Below are positions 36,171 through 47,860 of a DNA stretch of 64,000 nucleotides, piece after piece (within the stretch, counting starts at the first letter, position 1; the number at the start of each line of letters is the position of its first letter). The stretch is from Manihot esculenta (lineage: Eukaryota > Streptophyta > Magnoliopsida > Malpighiales > Euphorbiaceae). The notes beneath the pieces were generated by a model, which ran no database searches, was not told the origin of the DNA, and saw nothing but the letters and a program-made list of their open reading frames with translations. The stretch covers positions 32,000,520 through 32,064,519 of the forward strand of contig NC_035170.2 in the NCBI RefSeq assembly GCF_001659605.2, written 5' to 3'. The translations under genes and the position numbers were made by a program.

Positions 36171-36784
36171 GGATAATTACCTTGAAGAGGTAGAGATGAA
36201 AATTAGAGCCGCAATTGGGTCTCGGCCATTGGAAGGAAGAGGACAACAGATTGAGCGATCCCAATGAAGCTATAAGGCTGCAGTGGGACAGAACTGCAGA
36301 ACAATACTGGTGAGGAGCTCGGAGCTCGGACTACAGCAGGTCGGCCAAACACCAAAATTATCAATTTTTCAGGGTTGAGTTTAGTGGGATCGGAGTAAAG
36401 TGATGCGCCCACACAATCCATGAAAAAGTGATCGACGTGGCTCTTGATCACTGAAAAGTAAGTACCCAATCCTTTATAAATATTACGACAATGTCATTAT
36501 AAATGATCTTCTAAAATTAGCTTACCCACAATTCACTCCTACTGTAAGCAATTAATTGCTATCAATCATTACAACTGGACCAACGCCAAAATCGAGAGCT
36601 TTTGCATTGCTTTCACCGTATTTATCGTTCTGCAGTCATTATTGATTACAGAATTATAAAGTGTAAATAATACTTAAACCTTTTACAATATTTTACGTGT
36701 TCCAGCATAATATTTTATTGAAACATAAAATTAAGTGTCTTGTGCGACATATTATTTATTGATGAAAATTATTGAATTAACAAT
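36171..36784. other. Interior of the large element, no recognised coding sequence
   Basis: This continues the large element after the nested insertion. No domain could be read on either strand. Confidence 0.4.
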
Positions 36785-37866
36785 GAGCCTTCCCGAAGAC
36801 CCTTAGACATAGAGACCTCAGAGGTACAAGGCCGATGGATCTCAAAGATCTCCCGGAGAAAAAACGACAGGCGGGATCCACAAGATCTCCCCGGAGCAAA
36901 AAGGGCCAGGATCCCGTAAGATCTCCTGGAGCCAAAAACGGCCGGTGAGGATCTTAAAGACTTCCCGGAGCACGAAGACCGGGATCCCCTAGAACTCCCT
37001 GGAAAATAAAATAAAAACAGCCGGTGAGGATCTTAAAGACCTCTCGGAGCACGAAGACCGGGATCCCCTAGAACTCCCGGGAAAACAAAGAAGACCGAGA
37101 TCCCCTAGAACTCCCTGGAAAAAAAAATAAAAACAGCCGGTGAGGATCTTAAAGACCTCCCGGAGCACGAAGACCGGGATCCCCTAGAACTCCCGGGAAA
37201 ACAAAGAAGACCGAGATCCCCTAGAACTCCCGGAAAAAAAAAATAAAAACGGCCAGTGAGGATCTTAAAGACCTCCCGAAGCACGAAGACCGGGATCCCC
37301 TATAACTCCCGGGTAAACAAAGAAGACCGAAATCCCCTAGAACTCCCGGAAAAACAAAATAAAAACGGCCGGTGAGGATCTTAAAGACCTCCCGGAGCAC
37401 GAAGACCGGGATTCCCTAGAGCTCTCGGAAAAACAAAGAAGACCGAGATCCCCTAGAACTCTCGGAAAAATAAAACAAAAACGGCCGGTGAGGATCTTAA
37501 AGACCTCCCGGAGTACGAAGACCGGGATTTCCTAGAGCTCCCGGGAAAACAAAGAAGACCGGGATCCCCTAGAACTCCCGGGAAAAAAAAACAAAAACGG
37601 CCGGTGAGGATCTTAAAGACCTCCCGGAGCACGAAGACCGGGATCCCCTAGAACTCCCGGGTAAACAAAGAAAACCGAAATCCCCTAGAACTCCCGGGAA
37701 AACAAAACAAAAACGGCCGGTGAGGATCTTAAAGACCTCCCGGAGCACGAAGACCGGGATCCCCTAGAACTCCCGGGTAAACAAAGAAGACCGGGATCCC
37801 CTAGAACTCCTGGGAAAACAAAACAAAAATGGCCGGTGAGGGTCTTAAGGGCCTCCCGGAGCAAAA
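36785..37866. repeat. ~116-bp tandem repeat of the large element
   Basis: GGTGAGGATCTTAAAGACC recurs near 36943, 37022, 37138, 37255 (variant), 37371, 37488, 37602, 37717 and 37832. Each unit also holds two sub-blocks of the form GATCCCCTAGAACTCCCGG. The first interval is shorter (~79 bp), the others about 115-117 bp. Tandem arrays close to the 3' LTR are common in Tat/Ogre-like elements. Confidence 0.9.
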
Positions 37867-37869
37867 ATT

Positions 37870-39490
37870 CCCAATATCCTGTGCAGGGACAACTCATAAA
37901 AATACAGCTCCGATCTCACGCGAAAGATGAGTCCTAAACTACCAATGAAAAACCAGACTCCGACCTCCCGAAGGAGCTCGGGGCACAATAGCCAAGAGCG
38001 CCAAAGCACCATGCCTCAAAAAATGAGCTCGGTACTGAAAAACCCAATAGGAAGACCGAATTAAAGGCAAAGTGAATCCTAAGCAAAATGCGTACCAAAA
38101 TACAGAGAAACAGGGACAATCACAAGAGGCACCAACCTCGAGAATTGACCGCTGGCACTAAACTAGCTCAACTAGCCTAGATAGAGGTCTACACAGCAAA
38201 GAGCCCGCAAAACGCTCGAGGGCAAAAAAAAAAAAAAAAACCTAACCAGCCAATACATACACGAGAGCCCAACGCTCAGATAAAGAATCAAGGAGACAGG
38301 AGCAACATAAAAAGCCAAATAAACCATTCTGAACAACCAAATGGGGCAGTAGAAAGCCCTGACTCATCAGGATACAAAAGAATCGAACCACAGTACAGTC
38401 AAATCCAAAACAGATAGTCCGACCCCTTCAATCTAGGGTCAACCTCCCCGGAAGCCTGGAGGGGCCTCATATCTGGACTGGCAAGGCTATAAGCCTATAA
38501 AAGAAAAGTTAAAACCGAACAAACGAACAGTCAGACTGAAACATAGCCCGAATAAGGCTCGACAAGAAAGCAAGAAATTAAGTCTGACTTCACAAAAGAG
38601 CTCGGGGCACCAAAGTGAAGAAGGTGAAATTCCGAACTCTAGAGCTTGCGATACGGGCAGCGTCACAGGCTATAGGCGTAAAAGCCCAAGAGCAAAGAAC
38701 CGAGCTCCCAGCTCGGACGAACTTGCGACATGAAAATGCTCAAGTAGAATAAAGCTGAGTATAGAAGACATACCAGAAAGCCAAGCTCCCTACATGAAAA
38801 GGCCTGCAAATGTAGAAAAACACAAAAGGACAAACGAAAGCGAGAGACCCTGCTCACAGCTCGGATTAACTCACAGTAAACAAACACTTAGCAAAGATGA
38901 CCCTGGGAGAGGAAAAGGACAAAAGACCGAGCTCCCTATCCTAGTTGATCACACAACTCAGACTACCCTAATCGCCAAAAGGTTACATCCAGAGGGATAA
39001 GATGTCTGAGCTCGTAACGAGAACAAGATTTAAAATTGTCTAAAACGGGGCAGTCATGCAAATAAGACATTCCTCTAGGTATTATATATCCGAGCTCGTA
39101 GCACTGATGAGGTCATGAGCCTAAAACAGAAATGCCCTCATAAGAATAAGAAAAACTTGCAAGTCAGAAGCCTCACCTGACTCCGAGCTATTAGCCTAGG
39201 TCGGTTCGACTAGTAAATCCCCAGTAAAGCCAGCCTGGTCCATCAAGTAAGTAAAATTGGCAAGCCAGAAGACAGTCTGAGTAGGAAATAATGATGATGC
39301 ACAGGCCGAGGTGAAATATCATTCATCATCAAGAACACGTCTCTAGATCGCCATACATTTTAACACCAAAGTAAAAAGATAAAAAAAATAAGGCAAGTAA
39401 AGGACGTTTTGACAAGCGCCATTCTCGAGCGGCACAGTCATTAATGGAGCCTAAGTATTTATCCCCTCACCAGTCATGGAATAACTGCTG
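37870..39490. other. Non-coding 3' region of the large element
   Basis: Sequence rich in the words GAGCTCGG and CCGAGCTC with no domain-bearing frame. It fits the long untranslated region between pol and the 3' LTR of a large or non-autonomous element. Confidence 0.5.
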
Positions 39491-39508
39491 AGGAGGTAAA
39501 GGGGCAAT
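39491..39508 (+). other. Polypurine tract of the large element
   Basis: GAGGAGGTAAAGGGGCAA lies directly before the 3' LTR. Confidence 0.75.
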
Positions 39509-40138
39509 TGATAACCACCAGATTTTTCCTAGCCCAGGAATAAGGTCAAATCTAAAAGAAGGCCACAGGTCCAAAGCCCATCAGATTGTACGCTCGAAAG
39601 ACGGCCCGACTTCATGAGCCTGGGCCAAACGACCCAGGACAATCCGGGTCAGATACGAGCACAAGCCCAATAGGGGAGTAGGCCCAATCACTCACCAACC
39701 TTGTTCGCATGTGTGTCCGGGTGAATTAAATGACAGTGATGCATGGAGCAGGTGTCTGACACATCTGTAGGTACGGAGCTGAATGACAAGGACAGGAAGC
39801 ACTATATACTGGGGGGTCTTCTCTTTCAAGGGGGTATCTTCTTCTTTCTCTCCTCCTGTCTGGACTCCATTTTTATTTTCTCTCTGCAACTCTTGCCTGG
39901 ATATACTACTCTTATTCGTGAAACCTGACTTGAACGTCGGAGGGTCTCCGCCAGGGCATCCCCGGTGGACTCCTGACCATTTTTCCTTATTTTACAGGTC
40001 CTTTCATCAGATAGAACATGGAGAGATCCATTTGACAGACCCGTCAGGGAGCCCAAAAAGGAATCAAATCTATATAATAGAGGACGAGGGAGAACCAGAT
40101 CTAACAAATATGGAGTCTAGGGAGATTTAGAGTTATCA
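39509..40138 (+). repeat. 3' LTR of the large element
   Basis: 630 bp, TGATAACC to GTTATCA, followed by target duplication AAGTG. Confidence 0.95.
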
Positions 40139-40143
40139 AAGTG

Positions 40144-41319
40144 TATTTAAAAAATCAAATATCACAAATTTATATTTTTATGTTAAATTAAATCTATTTG
40201 ATATAATATTTAGTTTTAATAAAAAAATATTTAAATTTATATTATATATATTATAATAAAACATATTTTATTATATACATTATATAATAAATGAAATTAT
40301 ATTATAATAATAATATATTTTAATTTATTAACTTAAATTTTTTTAAATATATATATATAAAAATAAAAAACCTGCCACGCGGCATGCTGTTATGGTTTTT
40401 ATAAAATAAAAAATTTATCAAACAAGCCTTTCGCTCTTGTGATGCACACCTATTAGACAGTTAATCGCTCACTATCACATTGGCACTGAAAACCCCTAAT
40501 TCACAAATAAATTCTCCACACCCATCTCTCCCAATTATTTTTGTTTTCAACACTCATTCCCTGAAAAGCCCAACATTTTCATCTGTCCCAACAACCACTG
40601 CTAAGACGAGGCCCGTTTGCACTTGAATCAAGGCAACTGTACAGAAATCCAAATGCTTAATTAGAGCAATCTCTTCCAGCCAACTGCGAGATCAACTTGC
40701 CCTACACTATTCACCCAACGTGGATTGCTCCAATTACATATACTTCCACATTACATATATTTTTTTCCGGCTTTTGTTTCGACATTCACAACAAATTCCT
40801 TCATACTTCCTTGTTAACCAACCATGATTCTTTTTATTGTTAGCATTTTTGCAGGACTAGTTAAAATCAAAGTGGTCTCTCGATTCCCTTGTCTGTATCA
40901 CTTGGTATGTTTTAGGGAATGCAAAGAGGGGACGATTCTACTTGATTTGTATGTTTACATTGGGAAGCTTATCCTATGATGTAATAAACTGGAATGTCGA
41001 CCGGAATGAGTCTTGCTAAGCTTTGGAATGAGTATTTTGTGAAAAGCCGAATACAGGTCAACAAAGTATGACTTGCATGGATAGGATCATGGTACAAGTT
41101 CAATGAAGGTAGTTAAGAAGTTCACAGATGACACAAGCATTAATGGTTTTAATACTTGCCACAAATTTTACAAGTCACGAGCCTAAACTATGAAGAGTAA
41201 TAAATGTTGTACAATATAGAAGAGTAGAAGATATACATAAGCGCAATCTTGGCTTCACGTGAATTGAGACAAGAATTGACATCTTTATTGATTAATTCTA
41301 TCTTATTCTCCCTGTAAGA
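40144..41319. other. AT-rich spacer, no recognised feature
   Basis: AT-rich to about 40370, then mixed sequence. The right portion likely includes the 3' UTR of the minus-strand neprosin-family gene. Confidence 0.4.
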
Positions 41320-43748
41320 TCACGGGCAGTTGGGATTTCTGCCAGGACCACCATAGAAAAAGTAGTTGCCCCAATCACCATCGTTGTCATTTCCAACATT
41401 ATAGCAGTTGGATTGTTCAGTAAAAGTGTTAAGGTCTTTGGGAGGCCTGAGATTATTGGATCCATCAACAATTTGGATATTCTTGAAGTAACCAGCTTTT
41501 CCAAATCCTTCTTCAGGGAAATGGCCGCTTCCCATTTGTGTAGTGGAGTGCTGCCCATCGAATTCTGAGTTTACAATCTCACCACCCCACTCAATCATTG
41601 TAGCACTGTCAGCTAGGTAGGAGAATAGCGAAGCTGGCCAATATCCTAGCACATAGCTATTCCCAAATTGTATCCACCAGTTACCTTCTTTTGGGTCCTA
41701 CAACATTATTGCCCCAATCGCCAGTTAAAATATACATAGTCAACCGATAAAACACATGTAGATACAGGAGCCTGTGAGGCCTTGGTGTAGCAGTAAAATT
41801 AGTCAATAAAACTAAGAGATTTTAACTAAAAATATTTTTTTAAAAAATAGTTTTTTTCATATTTTCTCAAAAATATTTTTCTCATAAAAAAATAAATATT
41901 TTTTTTTGAAATAACTTTCAATTTGAAAAGCGCAAGCCCATTTTTTAAATTTTAATTCTATTAATACTATATAGAACTAAAATTAAGGAGGGGATTGGAA
42001 TCAACCTAACTTCTTTTCTGTCGCAATTCATGTACGATGTTTTTATCTTTTTATTTTTCTCATATTGTAATAAAGAATGTGAAAGGGTCGATTGTCTGCC
42101 TTTACCTTCCAAATGAGTAGGCTGATATCATATTGGGAGCCATCGTAGCCGGAAACAGGATAGATGCTTGCACCTATTGCTATTTGATTATTGATTTGAA
42201 TAAAGCCTGAACAAAGGAGATTGTAGCAACCCGTGGCTTGATATGCATCGCTCTGTGTCATAAGCAATTGAATTAGACCAGACTTTGACATAACTTGAAT
42301 GACAATAATAAAAAAAAAGAACCACAAACATGAGAAGAGAAGAGAGGACGAGAAAACCTGAATATTAGCACTTACCGTCCAATAAGTGAAGAGTCTAGTT
42401 CTGTTATCTCCATATAAATCTGGACTGACCTATTTTTTTTTTATACAAGGTTTACAATTGAGCAATAATGGTATAATGATCGAAGAACTGATGAAATAAA
42501 TAATTTTTATGGAACAGCTTCTGGGGATAAAAATGGTAATGATGATAAGACCTGCCAGCCAGCTTCAATGCTATTAAGATCTTCACCAAATGAACCTCCT
42601 AAGATCCAGATTTGAGATAAGCTGAACTCATTAGGCTGTTGTATTTTGGGCTCCCACACATTTATTGTTGCCTTGGCTCCATAATACTTGTCTCCTTCCA
42701 CATAAACTATTGCATGCTAAAAGATTCCAAAGAAGGTAAAAATTATACTTCCGTAAGCTATCAGAAAAGGCTAAAAAAGACTTACTTTCTTTTCCCAACA
42801 ACATTTTCCTAATATGTATATACATTACATTTTTTAAGTAATTGAGAGTTTGCTTATTTTATCTAGGTAAGAAAATTCCTTAACGGATTTAGCAGTAGCA
42901 CCTGATGGCCACTTTGGCTAATGAGGTCAGGTTCTGCGTTTTTGGGTTGAGGGGCAGCGAGGGGCCTCTTCTTGCCAAATCTTTCGAGAGAGTTTGCTCT
43001 TAATATATCATTTTTTTTCGTTCTTCTGATGGGAATTGTTTCTTCTGGGCATCTTCCATTCAAGTGCCATAACTGGGTAGTGAGCTTTGATTCTTCCTCA
43101 GAATTTGAAGGAACCTTGCTCCCACTGAGAAGCCCTTCTGGGTAGAAGTTCGGTCTCATCTATAACAGCAAAAACCTCCTCCTATCAACCAATACCAGAA
43201 ACAAACTACCGTGTAGATGTAATGAGAAAAACCGAAATCATGGAAAGGAGAGGTAAGTGACCTGAATTTTATGGTTTTTGATCAAAGGATGATCAAAAGC
43301 AGGTTGGTGGGTGATATGAACACAGTCGATTATGTCCCCATCTGGACTCTGTTTAATTAGGCATAAAAAATAAGATATATGACCAAGTCAAATTTTAGTG
43401 TTTCTGATGAAGAATCAAATTCCACAATACAAGTGCCTGGAATACTAACAAAAGGCCCAAGAGTCGTTAAAAGAACTCGACTAATCTCTAACCACTCAAA
43501 AGTCAGTTGGGTTGAGCTCGGTGCGCTGACTTGAAAACCGAAAAGAGGAAAAGAGAAAACAAGAGAAAGAAGGGGAAATAGAAAGGAAGGACCTTGATGG
43601 ATTTAACTGGAGGCTTGTTTAAGTTCTTCAAGTGGTTCTTAACCTCCAGCTTCTGCTGAGACAAGCTGCTTCTATTCCCAGCGTGTGTCCATGGTGTGAT
43701 TAAAAACACCACCAAGAAAGAGGCCACCATGTGTACGTGCCCTGCCAT
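41320..43748 (-). CDS. Neprosin-family protein (DUF239), putative secreted glutamic peptidase
   Basis: Seven minus-strand exons with GT-AG borders in one frame: 43748-43593, 43348-43262, 43159-42902, 42716-42552, 42429-42376, 42252-42106, 41697-41320; total 414 residues, usual for the family. A signal peptide occupies about the first 23 residues. The propeptide-type region (DUF4409) holds [10 protein letters not shown] and [15 protein letters not shown]. The C-terminal neprosin domain includes [37 protein letters not shown] and EWGGEI. Neprosin itself, from pitcher-plant fluid, is a prolyl endopeptidase using two glutamates; those in EAGWQ and WGGE are the likely counterparts here. It would act in the wall or apoplast, with unknown substrate. 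All exons are phase 0 at their borders and no defect is seen. Confidence 0.9.
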
Positions 43749-45549
43749 AGCCTACCGAAGAAAATTGCTGGCGCTTCTCAGATATGCGTAAAGCAGCCAG
43801 CACTATTGGGGAGAAGCACGATTATTCTTCAAATTCAACCATTGGCAACTTGTGGAGTTGAGTAGTGGATGACCTTTTAACACACTTGCCTGCTTATCCT
43901 ACGCACCCACCACTAGCCACTCTCTTTCACCGTATGAAATACAGACAAATGGCTTTTCGCAGGAATCCAACAAAAATACAGCCAAGCCTCCCCCTCTCGC
44001 TCCTTCCTTTGTCTGTCCTGTTGCCTATAGCTATAGGAGTGGTGGGGCAGGGTAAATTGAGACTATTATTATTTATTACCATAAAAATAATAAGAATAAC
44101 ATTTGCTAATTGATAAAGGTTCTTCTAGAGCTAGAGAAAGAACGTTTTCTATCAGTCAGTTGCCAATTCTCGTGGACAAAGCCAAGCTTCGCCGTTCCCG
44201 TTTGGCCTCCCTTGCTCTTTAGGCAGGGGAAGGCGTGTGTTTTTTTTTTTTTTAATTTACTTTTTTTTTTATGGTGTAGATGCTTTTACAACATCGACTT
44301 TGGTGCTCTTCTCCTCTATTCGGACGGTGTTTCTTTCTGTTTGTTGGTGTTGATCTTATAAATCTCGAGTATTACAGGTAAGGGACTATTTGAGATGATC
44401 TGTAGCTGAGATTTGAGTTGTTTTGAGCTTCATACGAGTGCCCTTTCATTTCTATCAACAACTGCATGTGGCTTCAGAGAGCCAGTGGAATAGGTCCAAA
44501 GCTAGAATGTGTTGAAGTGGCCCTCCATGTCTATATGAGAATGCAACTACCGATTTTTTCACGTCTTCAGTGACGCAGAAGTCGTGATTCATCTAGTTCG
44601 TACTTATCTGGGTTTCCGAGGAGTTTTTGGACCGAGCTATGATAGGTTTCAAGGACGCTCTCTTGATGTTTTTACTTACTGTGTTGTCTTCTTGAATCTT
44701 TTGAGCTTTCTTGAAGCGTATTGTCGGATGCGTTTGCGTTGGTCCAGGGGAGTTTCTGCTTATTTGCAATAGCTGATCCCTACGAGTTCTTAGGACAGTT
44801 TTGCTCCTGGTTTCTCGGCGATGCTCCCAAGTTTCAGAGGATGGGTTTTGAAAGATTCAGGTTGTGGGCCTGAGTTTTTATTATGGGTTGTGAATCTACT
44901 CTGTACCTTTATGTTCTTTATTTTTTATTACTCTTTAAGACTTTTAATCCAATTATATTACATGATAAAAAAATTATTAATTGATTAGATTTAAATCAAA
45001 GGGCCCATTTAGTCATTATCTAATTAAGTCCTTAAAGATTTTTTTATACAATTAAATCCAAAAACTTTTAATTTCAATCTAATAATTGTAAATTTAACGG
45101 TTTTATTAATAGAGTGGTAAAGTAAATTTTTAATGAATAAAATACTAATTTTATATTTTAAATAATTAAAATAAAAATCAAATAAATCATTCCTTTTCAC
45201 TGCCTTGACCATTTCACCAGCCTTGCTATCTCTCTCTTCAAAGTGGAGATGTCTTTGGACCGAACTATTAATTGATTCATTCTCCAAGAGGAATTGCCTA
45301 AAATTTTATCTCTTGAATAATATCTTACATCTTGAATGAATCCATTCGAAAACATTAAAATGATGTCAAAATTATAAGAAATTGAAAGCATAGCTCTAGA
45401 TTTTTGTTCATCCCTTGTTGAGATAATATCTCAAATATTTTGAAGAAGGTTAACTTTCTCGTGTGTGTTATCCTCAACTGATCTTGTAGTAGCTTGTCAA
45501 GTAAATATTATAGTTGTATAGACAACTTTAGGTCAAAACTCTTTGGGAC
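43749..45549. other. Spacer, no recognised gene
   Basis: The first few hundred bases presumably hold the neprosin-family promoter. The remainder has short poly-T tracts (about 44240-44270) and AT-rich DNA; no domain could be read. Confidence 0.4.
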
Positions 45550-45990
45550 GTCTCTTCACCTTCAACATGCATCTAACAGTTTTAACGATAGTTCTATTCT
45601 TCCTCTTAAAAACTCTATTTTGTGGTGGTAAGCGCTAAAAGTTAATGTTCAATTTCAACTTTCTTGCATAATTTATCAAACTTATTTGAAGCATACCCAT
45701 CACCATTATCAGACCTTAAAGTTTTAATAACAAATTCATTTTGCTTCACAACAAAAGTTTTAAATTTTTTAGAGACAATGAACACTTGACTTCTATTGTA
45801 AAAAAAAAAAAACACTCAAATCATCCTTGTCATATCATCAATTAATAGGATGATAAGTTCATTTTAGCGGAGGGAAGGAATGCTCATGAGACCATAGAAA
45901 TCAATACGGATTAACTTGAACTTCTCTCTAGCTTTCTTAGATTCTCATTAAGTACGATTTTTTATTACAAGTTTTGCATCAATGAAATTA
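45550..45990 (-). pseudogene. Copia integrase fragment, decayed
   Basis: The minus strand shows integrase-core phrases of Ty1/Copia type: LLIDDMTRM near 45840, FKTFVVKQNEF near 45760, IKTLRSDNG near 45720 and FDKLCKKVEIEH near 45670, broken by stops and frameshifts. These correspond to the first two acidic blocks of the D,D,E core. Confidence 0.75.
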
Positions 45991-46889
45991 AAAATATATT
46001 TTTTGTGGTATTACACCCTTTTCGATGTAATGTTATATAAATATTTATGTTATCATAAAATTAGTAACAAATAATTATATTTAAAAAATCTAAACAAGTA
46101 TAATATTGAATATTGCATTCTAGTCATTAATTTTGGTAATCCAATTTGGTCAAATTATTATTTGATTGGTAAGATAGATTAGGATTGAATTATATATAGT
46201 TTATATCTTTGAATCTTGATCATAATTACTAATGAACTTTTATAATTTTAAATTATATTGCAATATTTCTTTTACTTTTTCGTCAAATTTTGTGAATTAT
46301 CTAATTAAAATTGAGAACCCCTCTCTATCATTTCTATTTTAACTTATTTTCTCTATTTTTATTCTCTTTTTTTATTAAGTTTTTAATTGGAAAAAATTTG
46401 AACTTTTTTTTTCTTTGGATGCTTTTAATTAAAATTTCAAACAAAATAATGAAGGTATACTTTATATAAAAGATAATCATGTTATTTCAATTCATTTAAT
46501 GGGTAATATTTAATGAGAACATTATACAACAAATAAAAAAGAAAACATGAAAATGTAGTAACTGGAATTTTAAATCACAAGCGCTTACAAATCATTGTGG
46601 TTGAACTTATGGTATAAACTTGAAGCACTTCTATCTCTTTAATATTTTAAAAGTGGGATTAGGGGAGAATAATGGATTGACAAATATACCCATAATGAAT
46701 TGGTATAATTACAATGTAGAGCTTAATTTGTCTAGCTATTGAAAAAGTAATTTATTTTAATTTTTATTATTTAAAATTCTATTTATTTATGGAAAATAAC
46801 TTATATTTAGAAAATATTTTTCATAGAAACATTATACATACTAGCTCAGCCAATGTAATGCTTATCAAGCCTTTAGAGTCCTCCAAAGA
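45991..46889. other. AT-rich DNA between Copia remnants
   Basis: No readable coding or repeat structure. It may be decayed Copia sequence. Confidence 0.35.
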
Positions 46890-47480
46890 AGAGATCTTGG
46901 TTCAAACGTTTCAGGTAAACTAATTAAGACTTTCTCCTCAAATAGCATTAACCTTCTCCAGAAAATACAGGTGGAGTAGGAGCTGAAACATTACTTGAAG
47001 CCATCTCTTAACATTTTTAGGTATTAAAGGTTTTTGAGAAGCTACTTGACTTCTTTCTCTCACTCACAGGTCACACAAAGACCATATGAAGCTCTTGTAC
47101 CACCATTAAAATTTCTGGTAATGAAAAAATAGATGAGAGGAAGAAGAACTAGAAGGAACAAGGCTTGGAATAATACTTTTCTCTCTATTACAGAGAGTTC
47201 TTTTATTGACGAATACATATGTAAAAGAGAGTTACATTAGCCAAATACACAACCACCTACTGCTCTAAAAACTACTGCAGTAGTCAAGTAACAACTCTCA
47301 TCAAATTAATGCGTAAACTAAGGTCAAGTAAACTTGGCAAAAGCAGCTTTTACATCAGTAAAAAATACACAGCTATAAGGACCTAATCATAATATAAAAT
47401 AGCTTCCAACTATGTAGGAAAATCTCATTATATCAACAGTTTTAGATTGTAAGAATTTGTTGCAATACTTTGTTTACTTT
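46890..47480 (-). mobile_element. Copia 5' end remnant: LTR, primer site, gag start
   Basis: On the minus strand a gag-like start MASSNVSAPTPPVFSGE begins at 47004, the style of many plant Copia gag proteins, and runs into a stop. A degenerate tRNA-Met site (TGGTACAAGAGC) lies about 90 bp upstream at roughly 47093-47104. Sequence beyond this, to about 47480, is presumably the LTR, but I could not define its outer end. It and the integrase fragment at 45550-45990 may be one deleted element. Confidence 0.55.
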
Positions 47481-47860
47481 CAAGTATTTTGTAAAGAAAT
47501 CTTTGAATTAGTGTGCTCCCTATTAGTATGAGCTGCTGTTTCTGTCTAATTTGGTAGAGTTGGATATCACCCCACCATGTGCACTTTATGAGTTTTTGTT
47601 TGATATCAATAATATATGAAACCAGTTTGTCTTTAAAAGAAGATCCATGTGTTCCTTCTCTCTGTTTTCATAGTTCTAAATTTGAAACTAAAACAATGAA
47701 AATGAAATCCACAGGTCTTCTCATATTGGGTTGACTTGCCCAAGTATAGGCAAACATGAAACATGAAATTGTCCTGTTATGGAATTCTAAAACAATAAAA
47801 CATTTTAAGCAACATTAGTAGCCATAATTCGTAATTACAATCTACACCTATCATATGTTT

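Larger units (their letters stand above)
20999..40138 (+). mobile_element. Large old Ty3-type LTR element hosting nested insertions
   Basis: A 5' LTR at 20999-21625 followed by a primer site, and a 3' LTR at 39509-40138 preceded by a polypurine tract, face the same way and are flanked by the same five bases, AAGTG (20994-20998 and 40139-40143). They are therefore the two ends of one insertion. The LTRs differ at about 29 positions plus a 3-bp indel by my hand alignment (~4.6 percent), mostly transitions, so it is far older than the Tekay copies. Its own interior is 21626-23556 and 36166-39508. It lacks intact gag or pol but holds a PARN-like gene fragment and a ~116-bp tandem repeat. The primer site suggests a non-chromovirus Tat/Ogre-like or non-autonomous derivative. 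Confidence 0.9.

Noticed and set aside
36785..37866. CRISPR-like array
   Set aside because: Regular repeats without unique spacers; whole ~116-bp units are duplicated, in a plant retroelement.
44110..44772. Possible short gene downstream of the neprosin-family promoter
   Set aside because: Only small overlapping frames, no domain, no credible splice-joined product.
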